NCBI RefSeq assembly: GCF_003977755.1
Contig: NZ_RQWN01000003.1
Span: 310,001-374,000, forward strand
Direction: 5' to 3'
DNA from: Haloterrigena salifodinae
GTDB lineage: Archaea; Halobacteriota; Halobacteria; Halobacteriales; Natrialbaceae
DNA length: 64,000 nucleotides
In this document: positions 8,022-17,000 of the stretch, in pieces
How positions within the stretch are numbered: the first letter of the stretch is position 1
Layout: every line of letters starts with the position of its first letter
The notes under the pieces: model-generated
Database searches by the model: none
What the model saw: only the letters and a program-made list of their open reading frames with translations
What the model was told of the DNA's origin: nothing
Translations under genes and position numbers: made by a program

Positions 8022-9194
8022 TTACGGCGGCGACGTCGAGCGGGCGTTCGAGGACGCGGTCGACTGCGACTCGGCCGCCGCCGGAAGTTCGACCGCAAAC
8101 GTCGTTCCGTCCGGCCCTGTCTCGGCCACGTCGACCGCGCCGTCGTATCTGGTCATGAGTTGGCGAACCAGGTACAGCCCGATCCCGTGGGAGCTTCCGT
8201 GACTCTGGGTGCGTTCGAAGAGCGTCTCGAGCGTCGAGTCGGGGATTCCGGGGCCGTTATCCGCGATCTCGACCCGGACGGTTTCGGGACCGGGATCGAC
8301 CGCGACCGAGATACGCGGCGTCGCAGCGTCGTTGTGTTCGACCGCGTTCGAGAGGAGGTTCCCGAAGACGCGAGCGACCAGGTGGTCGGCCCGAACGGAG
8401 ACCTCCGACGGGATCGACGTCTCCACCTCGACGGGGCCCCACTTGTGTTCCAGTTTCTGCACTTCGTCGGTCAGCAGTCGGGAGAGGTCGACCGCCTCGA
8501 GTTGCACCTCACCGTCGGTCGACTGCAACAGGATTCGCACGTCGTCGATCACCGTCGACATCTCCTCGGACTCGTCGATCACGATCTCGGCCCACCGTCG
8601 TTGTTGGTCGGTCGTCGCCGCTTCCTCGCGGAGCAGCGACGCGTACCCGTTGATGATCGTCGCGGTGTTCAACACCTCGTGGCGGAGGATGCCGTTGAGG
8701 TAGTCGAGGTACTCCCGTTGCTCCGCTAAGTGCTCCGCTCGGAGCGAGGCGCGTTCGGCCGCCAGGGTGCGTTCGATGGCTCGCCCCTCGAGACAGCCGA
8801 TCAGCAAGCCGACGCCGGCACCGAGTACGATGGCCCATCTGATCCACGAGACGACGTTCACCCACGACTCGGTCGGCATCGTGACGATGAGCGCAAGGTT
8901 GACGAGCGAGAAAATCACCAGTCCGCCGACTGACCAGCCGACGGCTCGCGGATAGCGACTCGGCGAGAGGTCCGCATTCCGGAGCCAGTACCCGCCGAAC
9001 GCGATCCCAGCGATGGCGGGAACGGTAGTGACGACTCCGACGAAGAATTGCCCGGTGGCAACGAATTCGACCCCCAGTGCGGCGTAGACGCCGATTTCGA
9101 CAATCACGACGAGCAGCAGCGCGACTGCGAATCCCGTTACGTACTGCGGGATTCGATCGGGGGAGACGATATCGACGTCCACGGGCCAGCGCAT
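8022..9194 (-). CDS. membrane-bound sensor histidine kinase
   Basis: 390 residues. Four membrane segments fill residues 15 to about 150 (AVALLLVVIVEIGVYAALG, VTTVPAIAGIAFGGYWL, GGLVIFSLVNLALIV, AIVLGAGVGLLIGCL). A coiled linker rich in A, E and R follows, then a HisKA domain with the phospho-acceptor in ILRHEVLNTATIINGY and a HATPase_c domain (N box LLSNAVEHND, G1 ADNGPGIPDS, G2 SSHGIGLYLV). No receiver domain is attached and no response regulator lies nearby. It sits directly downstream of the NO reductase gene on the same strand, 104 nt away. The sensed signal is unknown; sensing through the membrane segments or respiratory state is possible. The ATG is at 9194; the long frame further upstream is a shadow of the reductase. 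Confidence 0.88.
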   Translation of the reverse strand: MRWPVDVDIVSPDRIPQYVTGFAVALLLVVIVEIGVYAALGVEFVATGQFFVGVVTTVPAIAGIAFGGYWLRNADLSPSRYPRAVGWSVGGLVIFSLVNLALIVTMPTESWVNVVSWIRWAIVLGAGVGLLIGCLEGRAIERTLAAERASLRAEHLAEQREYLDYLNGILRHEVLNTATIINGYASLLREEAATTDQQRRWAEIVIDESEEMSTVIDDVRILLQSTDGEVQLEAVDLSRLLTDEVQKLEHKWGPVEVETSIPSEVSVRADHLVARVFGNLLSNAVEHNDAATPRISVAVDPGPETVRVEIADNGPGIPDSTLETLFERTQSHGSSHGIGLYLVRQLMTRYDGAVDVAETGPDGTTFAVELPAAAESQSTASSNARSTSPP

Positions 9195-9298
9195 ATACTG
9201 GTAATCAGGTTCGGTTTTGTTAGCAGTGTCGGCCCGTTCGACGGCACCCGGTCCGGGTATCGGTATCCGTCGGGACGAAAAGAGCGCCGACCGCGGCG

Positions 9299-11626
9299 TC
9301 AATCGTCGTCGCTGGCCGGGTCGACGGGATCGACGGCGTCGTCGCCAAAGACTCGGTCGGCGATGACGTGGCTGCGGATCTCCTCGGCGGTCGGCTTCCG
9401 CTGGAAGAGGAGCTTCACGGCGACGTCCCAGGCGAAGACGATCGCGCCGGCGATTAGGAGGGTGTCGCCAGGCATGCGCAGCCAGAACAGCGTCTGGATG
9501 AGCCCGCCGTTGTAGAACTCGAGGCTGCGCGAGGCGGCGTACCCCTGCGTGAACGCGGTCTCGAGCTGCAGGAAGCCGACGGGGAGCAGCGAGAGGAACA
9601 GCATCAGCGCCAGCCCGGCGTTGCACAGCCAGAACGACCAGCGCAGCCGTCGGTCGGACCAGTGTGCGTCGCGGGTGGTCACCCGGAGGATGTAGACGGC
9701 CATCCCCATCGCGAGGAAGCCGAAGGCACCGAACATCGCGCCGTGGGCGTGGGCGACCGTGAGGTAGGTTCCGCTCTCGAAGTAGCTGATCACCGGCAGG
9801 TTGATGAAGAAGCCGATGACGCCGGCCCCGAAGAAGTTCCAGACGGACGAGGCGACGATGAAGTAGAACGCCATCCGGTAGGGGAAGTCCGTTCCGGCGG
9901 CGTCCATCGCGCGGTACTGACCCAGCGCCTCGTAGAGGATAAAGAGGAGTGGGATGAACTCGAGCGTCGAGAAGACGCTGCCGATCGGCAGCCAGACCTC
10001 GGGGAGGCCGGCCCACCAGTAGTGGTGGGAGACGCCGATGATGCCGCTGCCCATGACCAGCGCGGCCTGGAAGATGACGGCCTTCTCGGCCGATTTCTTC
10101 GTCAGGAGGTTCATCGAGACCAGCGTGAGGGCGATGACGACGATGATGAAGAACTCGAAGACGCCCTCGACCCACATGTGGACGACCCACCAGCGCCAGA
10201 ACTCCGTGATGACGAAGTTCGTCTTCGGCGTGTAGAGAAAGCCGGCCGCGAACAGCAGGCCGATCGAGCCGCCCGCGTAGACGATCATGTGGGCGAGCCC
10301 GTAGCGGGGCTCGCGATCGAGCAAGGGCTTGAAGCCCCGCGCCACGAGCGCGGTCCAGCCGAGGAAGCCGACCAACAGGCCGGCCTGCCAGACGCGACCG
10401 ATCTCCAAGTACTCCAGGCCCTCGTTACCCAGTAGCCACCACAACTGTCCGTCGAAGACGTTGTTGACGCCGAGCCAGATGCCCGCGAGGCCGCCGACGG
10501 CGACGACCAGCAGCGCGCCGATCAAGCCCTTGATGTACAGCGCCTGCTTGCGCGGCTCGCGGCCCGTCAGCAGCGGCGCGAGGAAGAGACCGGCGCCGAG
10601 CCACATCGTGGCGATCCAGAGGATCCCCAGATCGACGTGCCAGGTTCGGGCGATCGTCCACGGGAGGTACTCGAGGATGTCGACGCCGAGGACCTCATGG
10701 AGGCCGAAGAAGTCGTCGCGCTCGACGTAGTAGTGGGCGAGCAGCCCGCCCATGAACGTCTGGAGGACGAACAGCAGCGCACCGATAAGGACGAATCTGG
10801 TGCTCAGCAGCTGGCTCGGGGTGAGATCGATCTCCTTCGGGTGGGGGATCGAGACGCCCGCGGCCTCCGGTTCGGGGAGTTCGACGGCCTGGTAGAGCCA
10901 GATGGCGATCCCGGCGCCGGCGACCAGCAACACCATCGCGATGACGCTCCAGGTCATCACCGCGCCGCCGGCGTCGTTACCCGCGGCCGGCGAGTACGGG
11001 AAGTCGTTCGTAAAGGAGACGTCCGAACCGGGCCGATCGGTGTGGGAGATCCAGGCGGTCCACAGCGCGAAGTCGGCGAACTGCTCGGCCTCCTCCTCGG
11101 TCGGGATCAGCCCGTCCTGAATTCCGCGCTCGCGGTCGCCCTCGTGGTACGTCTCGACGTAGTCCTGACGCACCTGCTCGTGGGCGTAGGCTTCCGCGGC
11201 GGAGTACTCGACTGTCTCGCCGTCGGAGTACTCGCTCGACTGCAGTTCCTCGCGGACCTGCGCGTCGATCGCGGCCCGTTCGGACGACTCGAGGTCCTCG
11301 TAGGCCGTATCGTGCTCCTCTTGTGCGTAGTACTCGCGCATGTGCTCGGTCTTCAACTCGAGGGCGTCGGCGGTGTAGTCGACGTCGTAGTAACTACCGC
11401 GACCGAGCATCGAGCCCTGGTTCATCAACCCGTTCTCCTGGAAGACCATCTTCCCGGACTGGACGTCGTCGCTGGTCGCGACGGTCTCGCCGTCCGGACC
11501 GACGATCGTCTCCGGTATCTCGGGTTCGTTCTCGTAGGAGAGCCACGCCCCGCCGCCCATCACGACGAGGTTCGCGACGAAGATCACCGCGAGGAACGTG
11601 GCCAGTTGCTTTCTGGAGACGTGCAT
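9299..11626 (-). CDS. norZ: quinol-dependent nitric oxide reductase (single-subunit qNOR)
   Basis: Reduces two NO to N2O using quinol electrons at the membrane, either in denitrification or as NO defence. 775 residues. One N-terminal membrane anchor (FLAVIFVANLVVMGGGAWL) precedes an extracellular domain of about 200 residues with the qNOR hallmark FQENGLMNQGSMLGRGSYY. A haem-copper-oxidase-like core with 12-13 membrane helices and clustered histidines follows (HVDLGILW, EFWRWWVVHMWVEG, VSHHYWW, VAHAHGAMFGAFGF). No separate cytochrome c subunit gene is present, which fits the quinol type. The start is at the ATG that gives a short cytosolic lead before the first helix. A histidine kinase follows on the same strand. 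Confidence 0.95.
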   Translation of the reverse strand: MHVSRKQLATFLAVIFVANLVVMGGGAWLSYENEPEIPETIVGPDGETVATSDDVQSGKMVFQENGLMNQGSMLGRGSYYDVDYTADALELKTEHMREYYAQEEHDTAYEDLESSERAAIDAQVREELQSSEYSDGETVEYSAAEAYAHEQVRQDYVETYHEGDRERGIQDGLIPTEEEAEQFADFALWTAWISHTDRPGSDVSFTNDFPYSPAAGNDAGGAVMTWSVIAMVLLVAGAGIAIWLYQAVELPEPEAAGVSIPHPKEIDLTPSQLLSTRFVLIGALLFVLQTFMGGLLAHYYVERDDFFGLHEVLGVDILEYLPWTIARTWHVDLGILWIATMWLGAGLFLAPLLTGREPRKQALYIKGLIGALLVVAVGGLAGIWLGVNNVFDGQLWWLLGNEGLEYLEIGRVWQAGLLVGFLGWTALVARGFKPLLDREPRYGLAHMIVYAGGSIGLLFAAGFLYTPKTNFVITEFWRWWVVHMWVEGVFEFFIIVVIALTLVSMNLLTKKSAEKAVIFQAALVMGSGIIGVSHHYWWAGLPEVWLPIGSVFSTLEFIPLLFILYEALGQYRAMDAAGTDFPYRMAFYFIVASSVWNFFGAGVIGFFINLPVISYFESGTYLTVAHAHGAMFGAFGFLAMGMAVYILRVTTRDAHWSDRRLRWSFWLCNAGLALMLFLSLLPVGFLQLETAFTQGYAASRSLEFYNGGLIQTLFWLRMPGDTLLIAGAIVFAWDVAVKLLFQRKPTAEEIRSHVIADRVFGDDAVDPVDPASDDD

Positions 11627-11887
11627 GACAAGCGGTGATCGAACCGCCACCCCCTCAAGTAGCGCTGCAATTCCTACGGAGTGGAAAAACGCGCGAACCG
11701 GTTCGGGCGGGGAGTCAAGGTGGAACAATCGGAACGGCTTGCGCGCCGAAATCGAGCGCTGAACGGACGCCGAACGCGGGCGTCTGCGCGACCCGCCCGA
11801 CGCCGCGGGGGTCGAGCGCGCCGCGCGCGAGGCGGTCGTCGACTGCAGGCTGTAGCTCTTTGCCGCCTATGCCGGTAGGAGTGCCCG
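11627..11887. other. divergent intergenic region, norZ / small protein gene
   Basis: A 261-nt region with the norZ promoter on one side. A possible TATA for norZ (complement of CTCAAGTAGCG) is weak. A GC-rich block at 11760-11840 is full of CG repeats but shows no clear hairpin or ORF. Confidence 0.3.
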
Positions 11888-12217
11888 ATGAGCCACATCG
11901 ACGATAGCGCCGACGAGGTCAGATCGCTCGAGATCGGGGCCGTGAACCGGCTGTTCGAGGAGACGACGTTCCCAATGACGACCGAAGAAGTTCTGACGGA
12001 GTTCGCCGACGTCGAGATCGCCTACCCGCGCCGGTCGGAGCCGCTCCGGGTGATCCTCGAGACCTCGGGTCACGAGACCTACGAGACCGCCGACGAACTC
12101 GAACTGGCGATCTTGAACGGCGTCCGGCGCGACGCGGTTGGGCGGCCCCGTTACAGCGACCGCGGGGACAGCCCCCACGAGACCGACGAACAGATGCGGA
12201 TGCAGCAGTCGTTCTGA
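11888..12217 (+). CDS. small conserved haloarchaeal protein (DUF5789-like)
   Basis: 109 residues, acidic and soluble. The pattern LEIGAVNRLFEETTFPMTTEEVLTEFADVEIAYPRR followed by LRVILETSGHETYETADELELAILNGV resembles the haloarchaeal DUF5789 family, whose function is unknown. The C-terminus is hydrophilic. It lies 36 nt before the first ferritin-like gene on the same strand, so the three genes to 13410 may form one operon. Confidence 0.65.
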   Translation: MSHIDDSADEVRSLEIGAVNRLFEETTFPMTTEEVLTEFADVEIAYPRRSEPLRVILETSGHETYETADELELAILNGVRRDAVGRPRYSDRGDSPHETDEQMRMQQSF

Positions 12218-12253
12218 CGGGCCGACGACGCGAGCGAGAGCCACCGAGAACCC

Positions 12254-12910
12254 ATGAGTACCACAGCGACCACAGCACGCGACGCACTGACGGCCCAGCT
12301 CGAACGACTGTACGCCATCGAACGGGAGCTGCAATCGGCCCTCGAGACGCTGTCGACCGACGTCTCGATCGACACGCTCGACGAGATACGCGCCCTGAAG
12401 TGTCGCGAACAGCTCCAGTACGTCATCGATCAGCATCGCGAGGAGACCGAGACGCACATCGACCGGATCGAGCGCGCCTTCGACGCCCTCGGCGCCGAGC
12501 CGAAGACGCGCCCCGTGCCGGTCCTCGACGGGCTGCTGGCCGACAAGGAGGCGTTCAACAACGTCGTCCTGAACGACGGGCTCCGACCGCTGTTCTACAT
12601 CCAGACAACGCTCCAGCTCGAGGCCGTCGAGTGTACGGCCTACGAGACGACGATGGCGCTGGCCAGCGCGCTCGAGGACGGCGAGGAAGGCGCCGAGACG
12701 GCCGGTGCTGGCGATGCCGTCGTCGACGCGCTCGAGCACAACTACGACGACGAGCGGCGGATGCGGACGGACGTAGAGGAGATCGCCGACGGCGAGGCCG
12801 TCGAGACGCTGCTGGCCTCGAGTCCGATCGACGACGCGCCCCGAGAATCGCTCGATCGCTCCCGGCGGGAGCGATCGCACGGAGACCGACACGGAGCGAC
12901 CGATCCATGA
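12254..12910 (+). CDS. YciE/YciF-type ferritin-like protein (DUF892)
   Basis: 218 residues. A predicted helical bundle begins with LTAQLERLYAIERELQSALETL and contains regularly spaced Glu/His pairs (about residues 55-70, CREQLQYVIDQHREETETHIDRIE; about 125-135, LQLEAVECTAYETT), as in the DUF892 ferritin-like family linked to stress. The core ends near LLASSPIDD (residue 195). The last 22 residues are encoded largely by a perfect palindrome and look like an add-on. It overlaps the next gene by ATGA, so the two are translationally coupled. Confidence 0.75.
   Translation: MSTTATTARDALTAQLERLYAIERELQSALETLSTDVSIDTLDEIRALKCREQLQYVIDQHREETETHIDRIERAFDALGAEPKTRPVPVLDGLLADKEAFNNVVLNDGLRPLFYIQTTLQLEAVECTAYETTMALASALEDGEEGAETAGAGDAVVDALEHNYDDERRMRTDVEEIADGEAVETLLASSPIDDAPRESLDRSRRERSHGDRHGATDP
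12853..12877 (+). repeat. perfect palindrome inside the 3' end of the DUF892 gene
   Basis: An 11-bp stem CGATCGCTCCC with loop GGC and its exact complement. It encodes the SLDRSRRERSH-like tail of the upstream protein. The small three-base loop resembles the hairpins in the amt linker and in the 60.6 kb repeat. It may be a captured palindromic element or an RNA hairpin near the coupled stop/start. Confidence 0.6.
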
Positions 12911-13410
12911 ACGTCGAAACGCTCGAGGACCTGTTCGGCCTGCAGCTCCAGCACGCCTACTACGCCGAACGCACGCACGTCGAACTGCTCTCGGAGATGG
13001 CCGATGCGGCGCCGACCGACGACCTCCGCGAGGTACTCGCCGACCACCGCGCGGAGACCGACGCCCAGATCGACCGGCTCGAGGACGTCTTCGCGGCGCT
13101 CGGTCGACATCCGCGAGCGAGTCGAACGCGGTCGATCGACGGGCTGGTCGAGTCGTGGCACGAGCACCGATCGGGGACGGACGGCGATCCCGCGGTCCCG
13201 AGCGCCCTCGAGATCGCGCTCACGGGCGAACGACTCGAGATCCGCGCCTACGAATCGCTGCTGACCCTCGCCGGCCGGCTGGCCTACGTCGACGACGTCG
13301 TCGAGCCGCTCGAGACGACGCTGGCCGAGGAGCGGGCGGCGGTCGAGGCGCTCGAGGAGGTCGAAACGGAGGAATCGATTCTGAAAACCCTCGCGATCGA
13401 GGAGGGATAA
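12907..13410 (+). CDS. second YciE/YciF-type ferritin-like protein (DUF892)
   Basis: 167 residues, paralogous to the protein just upstream: LEDLFGLQLQHAYYAERTHVELLSEMAD matches the first helix, and DHRAETDAQIDRLEDVFAALGRHPR matches the DQHREETETHIDRIERAFDALGAEP block of its neighbour. It is shorter at the C-terminus. The ATG sits in ATGA over the previous stop, so expression is coupled and a hetero-oligomer is plausible. It is convergent with the cupin gene, 11 nt away. Confidence 0.75.
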   Translation: MNVETLEDLFGLQLQHAYYAERTHVELLSEMADAAPTDDLREVLADHRAETDAQIDRLEDVFAALGRHPRASRTRSIDGLVESWHEHRSGTDGDPAVPSALEIALTGERLEIRAYESLLTLAGRLAYVDDVVEPLETTLAEERAAVEALEEVETEESILKTLAIEEG

Positions 13411-13421
13411 GGAGCGGTCGC

Positions 13422-13976
13422 CTACTCGGTACTGAACCGATCGTAGCGGGCCTGATAGCCCGCCAGCCGACCGACGGGAGCGGTCGCCGTCGCGAGCGCC
13501 CGCTGGAGCGCGAGCGGAACGCGCGCGAGGGCGAACTCGTCGCGGTAGGCGGCGGCGATCACGGCGAGTTGCAGCGGCCCCGGCAGTCCCCAGCCGTTGG
13601 TCTTCCCCTCTCGAGCGAGCCCGAACAGCGTCTCGAAGAGCCGGTGAGACTCGAGTGCGGGCCGCAGTTCGATGGTCGTGCGAACCGGCTCGTCGCCGTC
13701 GTTCCAGATCGTGTGGTCGGAGCCGGGCGGCACCGCGAAGCGAGTCCCCGGCGTCGCCGTCCACTCGTCGCCCCCGATTCGAACGCCGAGTCGGCCGGCT
13801 TCGACCGCGATCCGTTCCCGCTGGCCGGGGTGGACGTGATCGACCTTGCCGACGGCGAACCCGTCGGGCTCGAGCGTGTACTCGAATCGCAGCCCCGCCT
13901 CCGTTCGCTCTCGAAACGCGATCCGTTCGCCGGTGACCGGGTTCAAGATGGCGGCCGGCGTCGATAGCGAAGTCAC
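13422..13976 (-). CDS. cupin-domain protein
   Basis: 184 residues. Residues 20-100 form a cupin barrel: KVDHVHPGQRERIAVEAGRLGVRIGGDEW contains the first motif, and GTRFAVPPGSDHTIWNDGDEP the second, with His residues suited to metal binding. The C-terminal half (LFETLFGLAREGKTNGWGLPGPLQLAVIAAAYRDEFALARVP) is helical and seen in DoxX-neighbour cupins. No ATG exists in this frame near the domain start, so I chose the GTG at 13976; the far longer frame upstream is antisense to the next gene. Function unknown. Confidence 0.7.
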   Translation of the reverse strand: MTSLSTPAAILNPVTGERIAFRERTEAGLRFEYTLEPDGFAVGKVDHVHPGQRERIAVEAGRLGVRIGGDEWTATPGTRFAVPPGSDHTIWNDGDEPVRTTIELRPALESHRLFETLFGLAREGKTNGWGLPGPLQLAVIAAAYRDEFALARVPLALQRALATATAPVGRLAGYQARYDRFSTE

Positions 13977-14300
13977 GGTCGGGCTTCGCCGGTGCGAGGG
14001 AAAGCGCTTATCGACGGACGGCGGAGTGTCAGCGCCGCCGATACGAACGCGCGTGCCGATGCTGTGCGGCACGGGCGTCGAGCTAGAAGCGCGGCAGGCG
14101 GCTGCAGGCACCGTCACTTCAACGAATCGCGTGATAGGGACCGTATCGAACCGCGACGGCGGCGTTGGTACGGACGCCGACGAACGCGCCGTCGCCGAAC
14201 CGACCGGCGACACAGCGGCGGGAACCGCCTCCTCGGCCCACCCGACGGGGCGCCGACAGCGACCGCTGTGACGCACCGACGGCCGAACTCCCTCCTGAGT
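13977..14300. other. divergent intergenic region, cupin gene / gshA
   Basis: 324 nt without a credible gene. It should hold both promoters. TCGATAAGCGCTTTCC read on the minus strand (about 14000-14015) is a possible cupin-side element. The gshA side is GC-rich and shows no clear TATA box. Confidence 0.35.
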
Positions 14301-15398
14301 ATGAACACGAGCATCGAAGTCGAGTACTGGGTCGTCGACACGGACGGCGAACTCACCGAACCGGGCGCGCTCGCGGCGGTCTCCGAGCGAACCGAACAGG
14401 AGTTCGTCGAACCGCTGTTCGAGTTGAAGACGCCCCCCTGCGAGACGATCGACGAACTGCGGGCGACCTTCGCCGAGCAACTCGAGGACGTCCTCTCGAC
14501 GGCGGCGGCCGAGGAGAAGCGACTCGTCCCACTCGGGACGCCGATCAACTGCGGCGCGATCGACCGCCGGCCCGGCGAACGCGGGCGCATCCAGAAGGAG
14601 GTCATCGGCGAGGACTTCGCCTACGCGAAGTACTGCGCCGGAACGCACATCCACGTCGAGAAGCGCAACGTCACCGATCAGCTCAACACGCTGATCGCCC
14701 TGGACGCTGCGCTGGCGCTGGTCAACTCCTCGCCGTACCTCGACGGCGAGCGGGTGGCCAACAGCGCCCGCGCCCACTGCTATCGCAAGAAGTGCTACGG
14801 CGACTTCCCGAAACACGGCCAGCTCTGGCACTACGTCGACACCGTCGGCGAGTGGCACCGCCGGCTCGAAGATTGCTACGAGGAGTTCAAACGGGCCGCC
14901 CTCGAGAAGGGAATCGACGAGGACGCGGTCGAGGCGCAGTTCTCGACCGATGATATCGTCTGGACGCCGATCAGGCTGCGCGACGAGATGCCGACCGTCG
15001 AGTGGCGCTCGCCCGACGCGGCTCTGCCGAGCCAGTTGCTCCGACTGGCCGACGACCTCGAGACCGTAATGGAACGCGTCCACCACACGAACGTCGCAAT
15101 CGAGTCCGTAAGCGACAGTCGCCACGCCGGCCACGTCACCGACGACGGCATCAGGCTCCCCACGTTCGAGACCGTTTGTAACTTCGCCGAATTGGCGATC
15201 GACGACGGCCTCGAGTCGGCCGACGTCGTCGGCTACCTCGACCGGATGGGGTTCTCCGTCGACGACTACCACCCGATCTCGACGCGGATCGACGGCCGCC
15301 AGTACGTGACGCGAGGCGATGCGCGGGACCTCCGACTGGAGTACGCGAACCGACTCGAGGAGGACGTCGACGAACTGGTCGAGACGGTCGGCGTCTGA
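14301..15398 (+). CDS. gshA: glutamate-cysteine ligase (GCS2 family)
   Basis: Joins glutamate and cysteine to gamma-glutamylcysteine, the main low-molecular-weight thiol of haloarchaea, which lack glutathione. 365 residues. The N-terminus IEVEYWVVD is the substrate/metal-binding start of the carboxylate-amine ligase-like GCS2 family; KYCAGTHIHVEKRN is the conserved GxHxH segment, and MPTVEWRSPDAALP carries the late active-site arginine. The start is the first ATG in good frame. It is convergent with a membrane protein gene (52-nt gap). Confidence 0.85.
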   Translation: MNTSIEVEYWVVDTDGELTEPGALAAVSERTEQEFVEPLFELKTPPCETIDELRATFAEQLEDVLSTAAAEEKRLVPLGTPINCGAIDRRPGERGRIQKEVIGEDFAYAKYCAGTHIHVEKRNVTDQLNTLIALDAALALVNSSPYLDGERVANSARAHCYRKKCYGDFPKHGQLWHYVDTVGEWHRRLEDCYEEFKRAALEKGIDEDAVEAQFSTDDIVWTPIRLRDEMPTVEWRSPDAALPSQLLRLADDLETVMERVHHTNVAIESVSDSRHAGHVTDDGIRLPTFETVCNFAELAIDDGLESADVVGYLDRMGFSVDDYHPISTRIDGRQYVTRGDARDLRLEYANRLEEDVDELVETVGV

Positions 15399-15450
15399 CC
15401 GAATCACGGCAGCAAAATAGGAGGCAGGCGAACGCTCGTCGGTTCGAGTC

Positions 15451-16011
15451 TCAGTTTCCGTCGTCGTACTCGTACTCGGCTTCGGGGTCCTCGACGCCCT
15501 CGGTCCGAGAGCCGACCCAGGCGCCGAGCGAGAGCCCGTAGACGAGGTGACCCGCGTGGAACAGCGCGAGTTCGTCGGCCTCGAGTTGGATGTCCAGCAG
15601 TTCCTTTAGCATGAACTGCGAGCCGAACGCCGAGAGGACCATCCCGTAGATCGAGCCCCAGACGAGACCGCGTTGCTCGGGTTCGATCGACCGCTCGGCG
15701 TCCTGAAGGGCGAATAGGCCGCCGAAGATCGCCCCCGCCTGAATCCCGTAGACGAAGTGGAGGACGAGCCCCATGAACGTGTGCTCCTCGGGATTGTCGC
15801 CGGTGACGTACTGCGCCCAGAAGTTCGCCGACGGCGGCAGCGACCGCAGGATCGGCAGCCGGAACGCCGTCATGATGATCGTCGCGACGAACCCGGCCTG
15901 AATCCCGCGGAGGACGGCACCGGCGAGGTGCTCCTGTTGCGAGTGTCTGTCGGTGGCCTCCGTGTCCCCTTCGGTCTCGGCGATCGATCGCAGGCGGTCG
16001 GATACGGACAT
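15451..16011 (-). CDS. haloarchaeal four-helix membrane protein (DUF6789-like)
   Basis: 186 residues with four hydrophobic segments: GIQAGFVATIIMTAFRLPIL, MGLVLHFVYGIQAGAIFGGLF, VWGSIYGMVLSAFGSQFML and AGHLVYGLSLGAWVG. Tails at both ends are charged. The repeated HFVYG/HLVYG motif ahead of small-residue-rich helices suggests a duplicated two-helix unit. Similar proteins are conserved in haloarchaea without known function. Confidence 0.65.
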   Translation of the reverse strand: MSVSDRLRSIAETEGDTEATDRHSQQEHLAGAVLRGIQAGFVATIIMTAFRLPILRSLPPSANFWAQYVTGDNPEEHTFMGLVLHFVYGIQAGAIFGGLFALQDAERSIEPEQRGLVWGSIYGMVLSAFGSQFMLKELLDIQLEADELALFHAGHLVYGLSLGAWVGSRTEGVEDPEAEYEYDDGN

Positions 16012-16159
16012 CGTATGTCTGCGTGTCTACCACGAACAGCTCCTTAACCGCCCGGCGTGCAGTGGACGGGCGCTCGAGGTACCGACGAGTGGACGACCGC
16101 GGGAGTGCTCGGTTCATCGACCGTATTTTCTGCCGATAAGAGATAGAATTCTAATAGGA

Positions 16160-16942
16160 ATGCGAACGGTTCCGCTCGATGGCCCGTCGATCGCGGTCGG
16201 CGCTTACGTCGGACTGTGTGGCTACCTCGTCGGAACGATCGTCGGCATCGACGGCGCAGATACGGGGTTGCTCGCCGGCTGTGGTCTCGTCTGGCTGATC
16301 GTCGCCCTGGCGGTCGGTAGTCGGCCGGCGCTGTGGGTCTCGCTGGGCAGTCGGCGACTGCTCGCAGTGCCGATGGTCGTCGCGACGGGACCGTTGCTCG
16401 TGCTCGTCTTCGGAACGGAGTTCGGCGTGTTCGATGGATCGCTGTCGCTCCTGCGCTGTCTCTGTGGACTCGCGGTCCTCGGCCTCGTGATCTGGCTGCT
16501 CGGAAACGGGGCCTACGCCGACCGGGCGGCGGGCGAACTGCGCGCGTACTGGATCGCCAATCCGGATCCGGGCCGACGACGGCAATACCGCCGCTGGGGC
16601 TTGCTGCTCGGTCTCGGAACCGCCGCTGCGTTCGTCGGCACGCTCTACGGTGCCCCCTCGTTTCTCCTGAGTGGGCTGCTCGCGGTGTTCATTACGATGC
16701 AGATCGACGCCCGTCGACCGCGGGAGTATGAGGCCTGCGAAAACGGCCTCAAATACGCCGATATCAACACGCTGGGTACCCAGTACCTTCCGTGGGAGCG
16801 GTTCAACGAGCTGCGCGAGACCGACGAGGCGATCGTCCTCGAGCGTCGCTGGCGGCTCGACGTACGGATGGCTGCCGACGAGGTACCGCCGGACGCTCGC
16901 GAGGCGATGCGGGCGGCCGTCGGTCCGTCGTGGAACCGATAA
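16160..16942 (+). CDS. membrane protein with cytosolic C-terminal domain
   Basis: 260 residues. About six hydrophobic segments span residues 10-185. A soluble domain of about 70 residues follows (YEACENGLKYADINTLGTQYLPWERFNELRETDEAIVLERRWRLDVRM), which has the strand pattern of a small PH-like fold. That reading is an inference; no family is firmly recognised. ATG at 16160, about 20 nt after an AT-rich stretch (GATAAGAGATAGAATTCTAATAGG) that probably holds the promoter. Confidence 0.6.
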   Translation: MRTVPLDGPSIAVGAYVGLCGYLVGTIVGIDGADTGLLAGCGLVWLIVALAVGSRPALWVSLGSRRLLAVPMVVATGPLLVLVFGTEFGVFDGSLSLLRCLCGLAVLGLVIWLLGNGAYADRAAGELRAYWIANPDPGRRRQYRRWGLLLGLGTAAAFVGTLYGAPSFLLSGLLAVFITMQIDARRPREYEACENGLKYADINTLGTQYLPWERFNELRETDEAIVLERRWRLDVRMAADEVPPDAREAMRAAVGPSWNR

Positions 16943-17000
16943 GGAAACCGCGATCGCTGCCAATGCGGGGATATTTGGGACCGGTCCGGCAACGTGGCGT

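Noticed and set aside
9195-10190. N-terminal extension of the histidine kinase frame
   Set aside because: This part is the NO reductase gene read in another frame and is rich in Arg; the kinase has a normal N-terminus from the ATG at 9194.
14404-15407. Long minus-strand frame continuing upstream of the cupin gene
   Set aside because: It is antisense to gshA and only open because of high GC at third codon positions. The cupin protein itself accounts for the downstream part.
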